Source: Thiospirochaeta perfilievii (lineage in GTDB: Bacteria; Spirochaetota; Spirochaetia; DSM-2461). Taken from it: DNA of 64,000 nt. Of the stretch, positions 8,611 to 18,217 are shown in pieces. The notes below the pieces were generated by a model. It made no database searches, was not told the DNA's origin, and worked only from the letters and a program-made list of their open reading frames with translations. Made by a program: the position numbers and the translations under genes. The first letter of the stretch is position 1, and the number at the start of each line of letters is the position of its first letter. Location: positions 1,116,001 through 1,180,000 of the forward strand of contig NZ_CP035807.1 of the NCBI RefSeq assembly GCF_008329945.1. Reading direction: 5' to 3'.

Positions 8611-9981
8611 ATGAATATAGATAAAATTATAGAAGATCAAAGAAGTTTTTTTAATAATGGAAACACATTAACATTAAAATTTAGAATTGATGCACTTAAT
8701 AAACTTAAAGAGAGTATCCTATACTATGAAAACGATATATATACAGCACTGGACAAGGATCTAAACAAGAGTAGATTAGAGTCCTACCTAACCGAGATCC
8801 AGATGGTTTTAAGTGAGATAAAACTTACAACAAAAAAACTAAAAAGATGGATGAAACCTAAAAGAGTAAGTCCAGGTATTCTAAATTTTCCCTCTAAGGC
8901 ACTTATTAAACCAGACCCATACGGTGTAGCCCTTATTATTTCCCCTTGGAACTACCCCTTCCAACTACTTTTTTCTCCTTTAGTAGGTGCTATTGCAGGT
9001 GGAAATACAGTATTACTCAAACCCTCAGAAATATCGGTGGCAACAACTGAGGTATCAGAAAAAATTATAAAAAGAGCCTTTGATCCAGAATATATTGCAG
9101 TTTTAACTGGCGGTGTAGAGGTAACAACCCAGCTTCTATCTAATAAAACAGACTATATCTTTTTTACAGGAAGTACCCCAGTTGGAAAAATCGTAGCTAC
9201 AGCAGCAGCAAGACACCTTACCCCATTTACCCTAGAGTTAGGAGGTAAAAGTCCGTGTATTATAGATAAAGAAGTTAATCTAAATAGAGCTGTAAAGCGA
9301 ATTGTTTGGGGAAAACTATTAAATGGAGGACAGACATGTGTAGCTCCAGACTATATTTATATACATAAAGATATAAAAAAAACATTTATACAGAAATTTA
9401 TACAATTCACTACAGAATTTTATGGAGACAATCCAATATCTTCTAATAACTACTGTAAAATAATAAGTGAAAACCATTTTAAACGATTAGTAAACCTATT
9501 AGATGATGGACAGATAGTCTATGGAGGAGAGAGTAATAAAGAGAGCCTAAAAATTAATCCAACCCTTATAGAAAACTGTTCTGATGACTCCCCAATTATG
9601 GTTAACGAGATATTTGGCCCCATATTCCCAATAAAGACCTTTGAGAATATAGAGGAAGTACCAGTTTATATAAGAAAACAAGGGAAACCTCTAGCCCTCT
9701 ATATTTTTAGTAAAAATAGAAAAAATATAGAGTATATCTTAAATAGAACAACAAGTGGTGGTGTTTCCATAAACGATACAATTTCCCACCTAATACCCCA
9801 CGACCTACCTTTTGGAGGTGTAGGAGAGAGTGGTAATGGAGCATACCATGGTTATGAATCCTTTAATACATTTACCCACTCTAAGAGTATATTAAAAAAA
9901 GGAGACTTTGACCCTAAGTTAAAATTTCCACCATATAGTAATGAACATAAAACAATAAAACTATTTAAAAAGTTTTTTTAA
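8611..9981 (+). CDS. Aldehyde dehydrogenase
   Basis: 456 residues, NAD(P)-dependent aldehyde dehydrogenase of the short class 3/AlkH type. Visible: SPWNYPFQL (substrate and NAD region), FTGSTPVGK (nucleotide binding), ELGGKSPC (general-base glutamate) and GGQTCVAPDY with the catalytic cysteine. Near the C-terminus LPFGGVGESGNGAYHG completes the fold. No N-terminal signal; cytosolic or membrane-associated through the basic, hydrophobic tail. Substrate probably medium- or long-chain aldehydes by family analogy. Confidence 0.92.
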   Translation: MNIDKIIEDQRSFFNNGNTLTLKFRIDALNKLKESILYYENDIYTALDKDLNKSRLESYLTEIQMVLSEIKLTTKKLKRWMKPKRVSPGILNFPSKALIKPDPYGVALIISPWNYPFQLLFSPLVGAIAGGNTVLLKPSEISVATTEVSEKIIKRAFDPEYIAVLTGGVEVTTQLLSNKTDYIFFTGSTPVGKIVATAAARHLTPFTLELGGKSPCIIDKEVNLNRAVKRIVWGKLLNGGQTCVAPDYIYIHKDIKKTFIQKFIQFTTEFYGDNPISSNNYCKIISENHFKRLVNLLDDGQIVYGGESNKESLKINPTLIENCSDDSPIMVNEIFGPIFPIKTFENIEEVPVYIRKQGKPLALYIFSKNRKNIEYILNRTTSGGVSINDTISHLIPHDLPFGGVGESGNGAYHGYESFNTFTHSKSILKKGDFDPKLKFPPYSNEHKTIKLFKKFF

Positions 9982-10047
9982 TATAATAAAATAAGTTCAG
10001 TTTAATATATTTAGCTGGACTAAAAGAGGTTCTGTAAAAAATATAAA

Positions 10048-10067
10048 TTAACCAAGGCTAACTTTAA
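10048..10067 (+). promoter_or_regulatory. Possible metal-responsive (DtxR-like) operator before feoA
   Basis: TTAACCAAGGCTAACTTTAA lies 14 bases upstream of feoA. Its right half (AGGCTAACTTTAA) resembles the DtxR/IdeR box half-site AGGCTAACCTAA; the left half is poor. Position is right for iron control of the feo operon. Pattern match only. Confidence 0.25.
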
Positions 10068-10080
10068 AAAGGAATCGACT

Positions 10081-10308
10081 ATGAAGGTTAAGGATTTGAA
10101 GATTGGAAATAGAGTAAGAGTTACCGGTTACGAGAAAGGGAACTCAGAATATAGAACAAAACTACTATCTATGGGTCTAACAAGGGGTGTAGAGTTTACA
10201 CTAACAAAGATTGCTCCAATGGGTGACCCTGTGGAACTAGAGGTAAGAGGTTTTCACCTATCCCTTAGAAAGTCAGAGGCGGATATCCTTATTATCGAAG
10301 AGGTATAA
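10081..10308 (+). CDS. feoA: Ferrous iron transport protein A
   Basis: 75-residue SH3-like FeoA protein (KIGNRVRVTGYEKGN, LLSMGLTRGVEFTL, GDPVELEVRGFHLSLRKSEAD). It acts at the cytoplasmic face with FeoB during Fe(II) uptake. The stop codon is followed one base later by feoB, so the two are cotranscribed. Confidence 0.95.
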   Translation: MKVKDLKIGNRVRVTGYEKGNSEYRTKLLSMGLTRGVEFTLTKIAPMGDPVELEVRGFHLSLRKSEADILIIEEV

Positions 10309-10309
10309 A

Positions 10310-12586
10310 ATGGCAGAAAAAGATGTAATTAATGTTTCTATTGTTGGAAACCCTAATAGTGGAAAGACCACTCTATTTAACACTTTAACTGGCGGAAACC
10401 AAAGGGTTGGAAACTGGGCTGGAGTTACAGTGGAGAGAAAAGAGGGGCTACTTAAGGGATCAAATGGAAAAATAAATATAGTTGATCTTCCTGGAATCTA
10501 CTCACTCTCTGCCTCATCTGAGGATGAAAAAGTAGCAAGGGACTACATCCTAAGTGGAGAGAGTTCTATGGTTATTGATATAATTGATGCTTCAAATATA
10601 GAGAGAAACCTCTACCTATTAACCCAACTTATCGAGATGAAGGTTCCAATTTTAGTTGTATTAAATATGATGGATTTAGCAGAGAGAAAGGGTCTTAAAA
10701 TTGATGTTGAACATATACAAAAACATCTTGGTTGTAGGGTCATCCCCCTGTCTGCCCTAGAAAAAAACGGCTCAAATGCGGTTATTGATACAATTATCCA
10801 ATACGCAAGTAGTGCTAAACCATCCTTTGCAAAAATATCGTATCCAAACGAAATATCCGAAGTATTAACCCAGTGGCTTCCTAACTTAGAGGAAAGTGCA
10901 AAAGCGATAGGAGCAAACCCAAACTGGATAGGTATCAAACTTTTAGAAAGGGACTCCTTTGTACATAAAAAAGTTGTGGAGTGTGGAGACCTTACAGAAA
11001 AAGAGATAAAACAGAAAATAACTAATATTGAAAAAATTTTAGATGATGAAACAGATATAATAATTGCGGATTATAAATACGCATTTATTAATGGTATTGT
11101 TAAAGATACGGTTAAAAAAAAGGGAAATAGGCGTTCTATATCAAAAAAAATAGATAAGGTAGTTTTAAATAAGTATCTTGGTATTCCAATTTTTCTTATA
11201 GCTATGTTTCTAGTTTTTGGTGTAACGATCTCCCTTGGTGGAGCCTTTATTGACTTCTTTGATATACTTTTTGGAACTATATTTGTAGATGGCTTAGACA
11301 GTTTATTAACCAGTATAAATACTCCATTATGGGTAGTAAACATATTAGCAGGTGGAATTGGTGCAGGACTTCAGACTGTTGCTACATTTATACCTATAAT
11401 ATTTTTTATGTTTTTTATGTTATCCCTCCTAGAAGATTCAGGTTACATGGCAAGGGCAGCATTTGTTATGGATAGATTTATGCGGGCTATTGGACTCCCG
11501 GGAAAGTCTTTTATACCTCTAATTGTTGGGTTTGGTTGTACTGTTCCAGCTATTATGGCAACAAGAACTCTAGAGAGTAAAAGAGACCGGATGATGACAA
11601 TATTTATGGCACCATTTATGTCTTGTGGGGCAAGGATGCCTGTATATGCTCTATTTTTAGCGGCCTTTTTCCCAGAAAATAAAGCTTTTATGCTTTTTAG
11701 TATCTATATGGTAGGGATTATACTATCAATAGTTACAGGTTTAATGTTGAAAAAAACCCTTTTTAAAGGTGTAACATCCCACTTTATAATGGAGTTACCC
11801 CCATATCACGCCCCTAGGATTAGACATATACTAATACACACATGGGGTAAGCTAAAATCCTTTGCTATTAGAGGTGGTTCTGTAATAATTATAGCTGTAG
11901 GTATTCTTGGTTTTTTAAACTCTGTAGGTTTTAGAGATGATGGATCAATGAGTTTTGGAAATAATAATAGTGAAAGCTCTCTACTAGCAACAATAGGGAA
12001 AACTGTTACTCCTGTTTTTGGACCAATGGGGATTGAAAAAGAGAACTGGCCTGCAACGGTAGGGATTTTTACTGGCCTATTTGCCAAAGAAGCTGTAGTA
12101 GGAACACTTAGTTCCCTTTATAGCCAGAATTTGGCCATAGAGGAGAGTACAGATAGGGAAGAGTACAATTTTTGGCATGGAATTGGGAGTGCATTTGCAT
12201 CAATTCCTGAGGGTCTTGAAGCCCTAGTTCCTAGTATAAAACCTCAGGAATCAAATATAACCGAAGTAGCTATTATTGATATTGAAAATACAACCCTGGA
12301 GCGATTAAATAGATTTTTTGATAAGAGTAGTGCCTACGCCTACCTTCTATTTATTCTTCTATATTTTCCATGTTTTGCCGCCCTTGGAGCAGGGGTTAAG
12401 GAGCTTGGAATGAAACTAACTATAGTTTTGGTTACATATCTAACTCTATTAGGTTGGAGTATAGCAACACTCTACTATCAATTGACAGCAGGGCATAACT
12501 CTATATGGATAATAACCTCTATATCAATTTTGGGCTTAATAGTATTAGCCTTTAAATTATTAGGAAAGACAGATGTTGCTAAGTGA
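10310..12586 (+). CDS. feoB: Ferrous iron transporter B
   Basis: 758-residue Fe(II) transporter. An N-terminal G-protein domain shows G1 GNPNSGKTTLFN, G3 DLPG and G4 NMMD. A helical insertion domain follows, then a membrane part with two Gate repeats (ARAAFVMDRFMRAIGLPGKSFIPLIVGFGC and IFTGLFAKEAVVGTL) with conserved cysteines in GFGCTVPAIM and MSCGARMP. In an anaerobe it supplies Fe(II) for FeS enzymes such as the hydrogenase encoded later. Overlaps the next gene by 14 bases. Confidence 0.97.
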   Translation: MAEKDVINVSIVGNPNSGKTTLFNTLTGGNQRVGNWAGVTVERKEGLLKGSNGKINIVDLPGIYSLSASSEDEKVARDYILSGESSMVIDIIDASNIERNLYLLTQLIEMKVPILVVLNMMDLAERKGLKIDVEHIQKHLGCRVIPLSALEKNGSNAVIDTIIQYASSAKPSFAKISYPNEISEVLTQWLPNLEESAKAIGANPNWIGIKLLERDSFVHKKVVECGDLTEKEIKQKITNIEKILDDETDIIIADYKYAFINGIVKDTVKKKGNRRSISKKIDKVVLNKYLGIPIFLIAMFLVFGVTISLGGAFIDFFDILFGTIFVDGLDSLLTSINTPLWVVNILAGGIGAGLQTVATFIPIIFFMFFMLSLLEDSGYMARAAFVMDRFMRAIGLPGKSFIPLIVGFGCTVPAIMATRTLESKRDRMMTIFMAPFMSCGARMPVYALFLAAFFPENKAFMLFSIYMVGIILSIVTGLMLKKTLFKGVTSHFIMELPPYHAPRIRHILIHTWGKLKSFAIRGGSVIIIAVGILGFLNSVGFRDDGSMSFGNNNSESSLLATIGKTVTPVFGPMGIEKENWPATVGIFTGLFAKEAVVGTLSSLYSQNLAIEESTDREEYNFWHGIGSAFASIPEGLEALVPSIKPQESNITEVAIIDIENTTLERLNRFFDKSSAYAYLLFILLYFPCFAALGAGVKELGMKLTIVLVTYLTLLGWSIATLYYQLTAGHNSIWIITSISILGLIVLAFKLLGKTDVAK

Positions 12587-12842
12587 TATTAGAAAGTTTA
12601 TACACTCTGTGGGGGAGGTAACTATTACCGACCTTACAATTAAGTTTAATCTAGATAGGGATGAGTTAGAAACTCCTTTAAATATACTAATCCAGAAGGG
12701 TTACATAAAAAAAGATAAACCATTAGTTAATATTGGTGGGGGATCAAAGTGTAGTGGCTGCCCAATGGGGTGTAAACCGAAGGAAGCGGAGAGTTGCTCC
12801 CCCCTTCCTAATTTTACAATATATAAGTGGGTTAAGGATTAA
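12573..12842 (+). CDS. feoC: FeoC-like winged-helix protein
   Basis: 89 residues: a winged helix (VTITDLTIKFNLDRDELETPLNILIQKGYIKK) followed by a cysteine cluster CSGCPMGCKPKEAESC, as in FeoC proteins that bind an FeS cluster or metal and modulate FeoB. Overlap with the feoB end and shared strand support the role. The subfamily is divergent, so regulation versus FeoB stabilisation is open. Confidence 0.75.
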   Translation: MLLSDIRKFIHSVGEVTITDLTIKFNLDRDELETPLNILIQKGYIKKDKPLVNIGGGSKCSGCPMGCKPKEAESCSPLPNFTIYKWVKD

Positions 12843-13909
12843 ACCTTTCTTACAGAGAAGATTATAAATTTCTCATTCTCTGCAACCCTATTTAGGTTGT
12901 GGAAAATAGCCCTAAGTTTCTTATGGTAACCAAGGTGTTTATTAGATACAACAAACAGGGTACCTCCCCTCTTTAATACAGTTCTAGACTGCTTAAACAT
13001 CTTAACTGCAATCTCAGTCATTATTTTATTAGTTTGGTGGAATGGAGGATTACATAGAATAATATCAACACTATCCGACTTATATCCCTTTAGAATATCC
13101 ATAACATGAAACTCTCCATCAAAACCATTCTCCTTAAAACTCTCCCGAGCAGACTCCACAGCTAAATATGACTCATCTGCTAATACAATATTAGCCTCAG
13201 GATTCATTTTTTTACCATACAGACCTAGTACCCCGGAACCACAGCCTAAATCTAAGATAGTTCCAGTTCTCCCTATAGGAATATGTTTTAATAAAAACCT
13301 TGTGCCAATATCTAAATGATCGTAGGAGAAAACCCCTGGATAAGATACAACTTTTACATCATCATCTGTAGTAAATATTTTTGGATAAGTAGTTGGGTTA
13401 TCCTTATTCAAAGCTATAGTACCAAAAATCAAACGTGCCTTCTTTTTAGCTAAGGATGTAGTAACATCTAAAAAATACTCCTCACAAAGTCTTACCATGG
13501 TAATAGGCATATATTTAACCATACCCCCGGCAAGAAACTTTACTCCTGGGTACTTATTACCAATTATCTGTATATAGTACTCTAAAAGATCAATAAATTT
13601 TGGAAGCTTTACAATTACCAAGTCTATACTCTCTGGCAGTAAGGCTACATCACTAATAATATTCGCTTTAGTATCATTAGCAGATAGAGTATTATTAATA
13701 CACTCCTGACTTATAACAGAGCTAACTAAACTTGTTATATTCCCCTGCAAACTAGCTGTTAAAGCTCCATTACTATCACCAATTACTAAAATATTCTTTT
13801 CATTTATCTCTTGGGATAAAATATATTCATCAGCAGCATCCCAGCCTCTAAAGGTGTCATCCCCTGATATCTTTATTTTTATCCCACTATCTAAAACTAA
13901 CTCTTCCAC
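12839..13909 (-). CDS. RsmC/RlmG-like rRNA (guanine-N2) methyltransferase
   Basis: 356 residues with two class I methyltransferase-like halves. The N-terminal half is degenerate; the C-terminal half carries the SAM site ILDLGCGSGVLGLYGKK and the catalytic NPPFH (residues ILCNPPFHQ), typical of m2G rRNA methylases RsmC and RlmG. The exact target guanine cannot be decided. It begins two bases after the DNA methylase stop, so it belongs to the same minus-strand operon. Confidence 0.85.
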   Translation of the reverse strand: MEELVLDSGIKIKISGDDTFRGWDAADEYILSQEINEKNILVIGDSNGALTASLQGNITSLVSSVISQECINNTLSANDTKANIISDVALLPESIDLVIVKLPKFIDLLEYYIQIIGNKYPGVKFLAGGMVKYMPITMVRLCEEYFLDVTTSLAKKKARLIFGTIALNKDNPTTYPKIFTTDDDVKVVSYPGVFSYDHLDIGTRFLLKHIPIGRTGTILDLGCGSGVLGLYGKKMNPEANIVLADESYLAVESARESFKENGFDGEFHVMDILKGYKSDSVDIILCNPPFHQTNKIMTEIAVKMFKQSRTVLKRGGTLFVVSNKHLGYHKKLRAIFHNLNRVAENEKFIIFSVRKV

Positions 13910-13911
13910 TC

Positions 13912-15564
13912 TTAACCCTCAAATCTTAATTTTGCGATACTCTCTATCTCCTGGATTTTATCTTCCATCCCTAGAAAGTTCTTATTCTCATCCTTAATCT
14001 TTTTGTTAAGAATCCTTGTAACCTCATAAAAAATATCTATATACTTTTTAAAAGCTAATTTTTTATATACAACTAATATTCTCTTCTGAATCTTAGTAAT
14101 GTTCTTTTTATCACTCTCTTTCTCTAAAATAGAGATTAGTACTTTGGTCTCCTCAAAGTTATCCTTACAGAGGGACTTATCCAGTTTTTTATATAGAATC
14201 CCTAACTCTACAGAAGAGAGACAATTTAAATTATCAGGTTGATCCATAAATTTATACTCTTTAAACATTCTTAACTCATCTAAGTTGTTTGAAAGTTGTA
14301 CTTTAGATCCATTAATAAAAAAGTTTTTACTAATTTTATCTGGATTAAAAGGCATTCTTAGTTGATTGAGTACCCTTCTCTCCTTTAAAAACCTCTCAAC
14401 AGAAGCCCTATCCTTACCATCAGGTTTACCCTCTCGGTCCACAACCAATAGAAGTTCCATATTATGATTCTTTCTAGAGAGACTCTGTTTCCCACCTCTA
14501 TAGAGAGTATAATCCTTAATATGTAGATTTACCTTGCCCTGTCTCTCCATTATGTCAAAAAGTTCATTAAATGGAATAATTCCCTCGGTATTATAACTAA
14601 GTATAATATGTCTAGAATCTATGTTCTCCATAAGATCCCTAAAGGAGTCCGGAGCCTGTTTTTTATAACAATAGGGACTTTTTGTACTTTTCCAATCCTT
14701 TCTTATTCCGGCCTTCTCTAAATACCGTCCATCTAATCCTCTAGCTCCATTAACCTCTGGTTTATCCCAAAGAGCCACAGTATTTAACATAAAGTAGTTA
14801 CTACCATACTGATGCATATTATAAGGAGGATCTAGATAACAGATATCTGTAGTCTTTCCCTTAACAAAATCAAGAGCATCCATCTTAGAAACTGTATGAC
14901 TTTTATAATTATCTATAAGTCTAGGTATCTCCATCTTCATTGGAGCTAAAATTCTACCTAGAGCATCTTTTCCATGACCACCAAATCCCTTGTGACACGC
15001 CTTAAAAACCCCAGATGTATTTGCATGGGTTGAGACCTCATATAAAAGGGATGATAAAAGAATATTCTTCTCTTTTAACTTCCTCTGACTTAGTAAAGAT
15101 CCAGGATACATCTCCTCAATTAAACTTCTTGCCCTATCAATAAAAATTGCGTTTTCCCTAGTGTAAAACAGTCTCTCTGTTACATAGTCCGCACTATTAG
15201 TATCCTTTGGAGCATAGTGTTTGCTTATATATGGTGTAAAACTATTATCCAGTGATTCAAACATCTTAAAAACTTTATTTAAACCACCATACTCCTTAAA
15301 AAGGTTCCCTGTCTCTTCCTTATTAATTCCAATATAACAGCTATTAACAATATATGAATAATACTCCCAATCATTACTATGAACCTCAAAGCCCTTACTT
15401 TTACCCAACCTAGAAACAGCCCCAGAACCAGAGAAGGGATCTTGGAATATTGTATTTTCTTTTAGGGGTAGAGAGTCAAAAACATTTGATAAAAATGGTA
15501 AAAGAGATCTTTTATTTCCAATATAAGCAATTAATTGCTTAGTTAAGTAAGGAGTATCTATCAT
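13912..15564 (-). CDS. D12-class N6-adenine DNA methyltransferase (solitary)
   Basis: 550 residues. N-terminal motif QLIAYIGNKRSLLPFL and SAM site DPFSGSGAVSRLGKSKG, then the catalytic DPPY in ICYLDPPYNMHQYGSNYF, as in Dam/D12 enzymes. The C-terminal ~200 residues are lysine-rich and helical without a recognised motif. No restriction endonuclease is adjacent, so it is an orphan methylase or lies apart from its partner; the recognition sequence is unknown. The start codon overlaps the QueD-like stop (TAATG). Confidence 0.88.
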   Translation of the reverse strand: MIDTPYLTKQLIAYIGNKRSLLPFLSNVFDSLPLKENTIFQDPFSGSGAVSRLGKSKGFEVHSNDWEYYSYIVNSCYIGINKEETGNLFKEYGGLNKVFKMFESLDNSFTPYISKHYAPKDTNSADYVTERLFYTRENAIFIDRARSLIEEMYPGSLLSQRKLKEKNILLSSLLYEVSTHANTSGVFKACHKGFGGHGKDALGRILAPMKMEIPRLIDNYKSHTVSKMDALDFVKGKTTDICYLDPPYNMHQYGSNYFMLNTVALWDKPEVNGARGLDGRYLEKAGIRKDWKSTKSPYCYKKQAPDSFRDLMENIDSRHIILSYNTEGIIPFNELFDIMERQGKVNLHIKDYTLYRGGKQSLSRKNHNMELLLVVDREGKPDGKDRASVERFLKERRVLNQLRMPFNPDKISKNFFINGSKVQLSNNLDELRMFKEYKFMDQPDNLNCLSSVELGILYKKLDKSLCKDNFEETKVLISILEKESDKKNITKIQKRILVVYKKLAFKKYIDIFYEVTRILNKKIKDENKNFLGMEDKIQEIESIAKLRFEG

Positions 15565-15929
15565 TAAACATTAGGCCTAAAGCTAGCAGATAACCCCTTT
15601 GTTTGTATTACTTCAACCTCGTATATAGGTAGATCTTCTAACTCTTCAATAAGGTTGTCATAAAAGTATTTAGCAATACTTTCTACAGTTGGATTTAACT
15701 CTGAAAAAGGAGGTTTATCATTTAATAGAACTAAATCCAAGGATTGAGCTAACTCATTAAGGCTGCTTTTTATCTGAGTATAGTCATAAACCATCCCATC
15801 TTTAAGCTCTTTTGAATATAGAGTTACTATGACATCAAAATCATGACCATGCATACCCTTATAACTATCATCACAGTTGGATAGATAGAGAGCTGCAGAA
15901 AATTCTGACTCAACCTTTAAAAAATACAT
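15564..15929 (-). CDS. 6-pyruvoyl-tetrahydropterin synthase/QueD-like protein, active site degenerate
   Basis: 121 residues from the preferred ATG at 15929 (preceded by GAGG at five bases); a start at 15956 is possible but has no ribosome site. The fold is recognisable (FLKVESEFSAALYLSN, MHGHDFDVIV, NPTVESIAKYFYDNL). The first zinc histidine (normally FSAAH) is leucine, the catalytic histidine of LDH is leucine in LDLVLLND, and the usual glutamate of the C-terminal ET motif is glutamine in IQTKG. True QueD chemistry is therefore doubtful. Confidence 0.75.
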   Translation of the reverse strand: MYFLKVESEFSAALYLSNCDDSYKGMHGHDFDVIVTLYSKELKDGMVYDYTQIKSSLNELAQSLDLVLLNDKPPFSELNPTVESIAKYFYDNLIEELEDLPIYEVEVIQTKGLSASFRPNV

Positions 15930-15976
15930 ATAAACCTCACTTGCACTATTTATCATACCTAAGTTAATATAACATT

Positions 15977-17506
15977 ATGAAAATAACAGCTTTACTTGAT
16001 AACATCAATAATAATATACAAAAGATAGGTCATTTAGACCCTGAAATTACTAATCTCGAATTCGATTCTAGAAGAGTTAGTAACGGAACTCTTTTTTTTG
16101 CTTTAAAAGGTATACATACCGATGGTCATAACTATATAGATAAGGCAATAACCCTTGGAGCTAAAGCGATCTGTTTTAGTGATGATCTTCCTAATTATAA
16201 CCCAGATATTCTCTATATAAAAGTAGAAAATACAAAGGAAGCCTTATCATCCTTTTCTACTGCATTTTATAATAATCCTTCTAAGGAATTAAAAGTAATT
16301 GGAGTAACAGGGACAGATGGAAAAAGTACTACTGTATCCCTAATTGATCAACTTTTAGAACTAAATGGTAAAAGATCTGGGTATATTTCAACTATAAGTT
16401 TTAAAAGTGGGAATATTGAGGAGAAAAATGTACTTAGACAGTCTACTCCAGAGGCCTCCCAAATCCACTCGATCCTTAGAGAGATGGTAAAAAATAATAA
16501 AGAGTATGCAATTGTTGAGTCAACTAGCCACGGGTTATCAAATAAAACATGTAGATTAAAAGATGTAGACTTTAATACTGGGGTTTTAACCAATATAACC
16601 CAGGAGCATCTGGAATTTCATGGTTCTTTAGAACAGTACAGAAATGATAAGGGAAATCTTTTTAGAAAAATATCTAAAACAGAAAAAGAGACCTCCTTTG
16701 GGGTTGTAAACCTAGATGATCCTGAGGCTACAAATTTTATTTCCTATGCAAAGCCTAAAAAAGTTTACACCTACAGTCTTAAGAATAAAAATGCGGATCT
16801 ATACCCCGTTGATATAAGACAAACCCCTGTAAGCTCCACATTTAAATTAGTATTTAAAGGTGTTGAGTATGAAACAAAATTAAATCTACCAGGTCTTTTT
16901 AATATTGAAAACTTAATGGCTACGATACTAGCTGTCTATAACCTTGGCGATATCACTTTTAATAATATAGTTAGAAGTATCCCAAACCTACACAGTGTAA
17001 AGGGGAGATTAAACTCAGTCCCAACTAGGGGCGAGTTCTCCATTGTTGTTGATTATGCCCATACTCCAGGATCCTTTGAAAAAGTACTTCCAACAATTAA
17101 AGAGATAATTACAGGAAGACTTATAGTTGTCTTTGGTTCCGCAGGGGAGAGGGATGTTGTTAAGCGACCTATTCAAGGGGAGATTGCAGATAAGTTTGCG
17201 GATATTATAGTTTTAACCGATGAAGACCCAAGATTAGAGGACTCTATAAAAATAATAGATGATATAAAAGCTGGAATTAAAAACAAGAGAGAAGATGAAA
17301 ATCTATTTATCATACCAAATAGAAGGGAAGCTATAGGTAGAGCCATCGATCTAGCCCAAAAAGGGGATATGATACTGACCCTAGGAAAGGGCCATGAAAC
17401 CTCAATGGTATATAGCCATGGTAGCGAACCATGGAATGAGATTGAGGTAATTAAAGATATCCTAAAAGAGAAGGGTTTAAACGAATATATAAAAATGGAA
17501 GATTAA
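15977..17506 (+). CDS. murE: UDP-N-acetylmuramyl-tripeptide synthetase (MurE)
   Basis: 509-residue Mur ligase adding the third amino acid of the peptidoglycan stem peptide in the cytoplasm. N-terminal UDP-MurNAc domain (DSRRVSNGTLFFALKG), ATP loop VIGVTGTDGKSTT, central NITQEHLEFHG and the C-terminal domain with VVDYAHTPGSFE and LTDEDPRLED, the place that selects the added diamino acid. EDPR here differs from the DNPR of many meso-DAP enzymes; ornithine, used by several spirochaetes, is possible but not provable. Convergent with the next gene, overlapping by 30 bases. Confidence 0.93.
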   Translation: MKITALLDNINNNIQKIGHLDPEITNLEFDSRRVSNGTLFFALKGIHTDGHNYIDKAITLGAKAICFSDDLPNYNPDILYIKVENTKEALSSFSTAFYNNPSKELKVIGVTGTDGKSTTVSLIDQLLELNGKRSGYISTISFKSGNIEEKNVLRQSTPEASQIHSILREMVKNNKEYAIVESTSHGLSNKTCRLKDVDFNTGVLTNITQEHLEFHGSLEQYRNDKGNLFRKISKTEKETSFGVVNLDDPEATNFISYAKPKKVYTYSLKNKNADLYPVDIRQTPVSSTFKLVFKGVEYETKLNLPGLFNIENLMATILAVYNLGDITFNNIVRSIPNLHSVKGRLNSVPTRGEFSIVVDYAHTPGSFEKVLPTIKEIITGRLIVVFGSAGERDVVKRPIQGEIADKFADIIVLTDEDPRLEDSIKIIDDIKAGIKNKREDENLFIIPNRREAIGRAIDLAQKGDMILTLGKGHETSMVYSHGSEPWNEIEVIKDILKEKGLNEYIKMED

Positions 17507-17926
17507 AGCAACAAATACACCTTGGATCATACCTGCTGTAACCTGTAGGTAGGTGTGTCCAAGTAGGGTTTTTAAGGCTTTTTGTTCCTGGCCATCCTGT
17601 TTAAAAATATGGGATAACTCTTTAGCAATAACATTTAAATACTCTGCATGTAGACCAGCAGCTCTTCTAACACCAGTTGCATCGTACATGACAACAATTG
17701 CCAAGGCACAAGCTACAGCAAAAGTAGTAGACCCCCAGCCATCAATTAAACCTACAGAAGTAGCAGCAGCGACAACACCCGCTGAATGGGATGAGGGCAT
17801 TCCCCCTGTGGATGTTATCATATCCCATGCAACTCTTCTTTCTGAGATTAAAATAACTAAAACTTTTATAATTTGTGCTAATAGTGTAGATGCAAAACCT
17901 ATAACAATTGTGATATTTAAGTTCAA
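17477..17926 (-). CDS. YuiD-type divergent PAP2 membrane protein
   Basis: 149 residues with about four membrane helices and the divergent PAP2 (YuiD/DUF212) signature: GGMPSSHSAGVVAAAT, MYDATGVRRAAGLHAEYLN and LGHTYLQVTAGMIQG. A membrane phosphatase-like role is family inference. Its upstream region is where the genomic island begins, so before integration it stood divergent to ddl. Confidence 0.85.
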   Translation of the reverse strand: MNLNITIVIGFASTLLAQIIKVLVILISERRVAWDMITSTGGMPSSHSAGVVAAATSVGLIDGWGSTTFAVACALAIVVMYDATGVRRAAGLHAEYLNVIAKELSHIFKQDGQEQKALKTLLGHTYLQVTAGMIQGVFVALIFHFYIFV

Positions 17927-17974
17927 AGAACCCTCCAGTCCATTAAGTATATTTTTTTAATGATAGCAACAAAT

Positions 17975-17989
17975 ATTGCTCATTTGCAA
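17975..17989 (+). repeat. Candidate attL core
   Basis: Left copy of ATTGCTCATTTGCAA. It contains TTGC-N6-GCAA, a small inverted repeat of the sort that surrounds tyrosine-recombinase crossover sites. Confidence 0.65.
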
Positions 17990-18100
17990 TAAGAAAAAAA
18001 CTTCTGATAAAAATTGCTTTAATTTCTTATATAATAAGTAATTATACAACATGCTAAATATAATGTAAATTATAAAATACCCGTAAAATTGAGTTTAAAG

Positions 18101-18121
18101 TGTTTACACTTATGTTTACAG
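18101..18121 (+). repeat. Candidate left integrase arm sites
   Basis: Two TGTTTACA motifs (18101 and 18113) separated by four bases, 112 bases inside the left repeat. The same arrangement and spacing occurs near the right end. The rest of 17990-18208 is AT-rich with no gene seen. Confidence 0.5.
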
Positions 18122-18217
18122 CAACTTTCATTGTATAAAAAGGGTAAAATAAATACAATAAGTGTTTTGAAGTAAACAACATTGAGTAAATCTTCATTTA
18201 GTCTTTTTATGAAGCAT

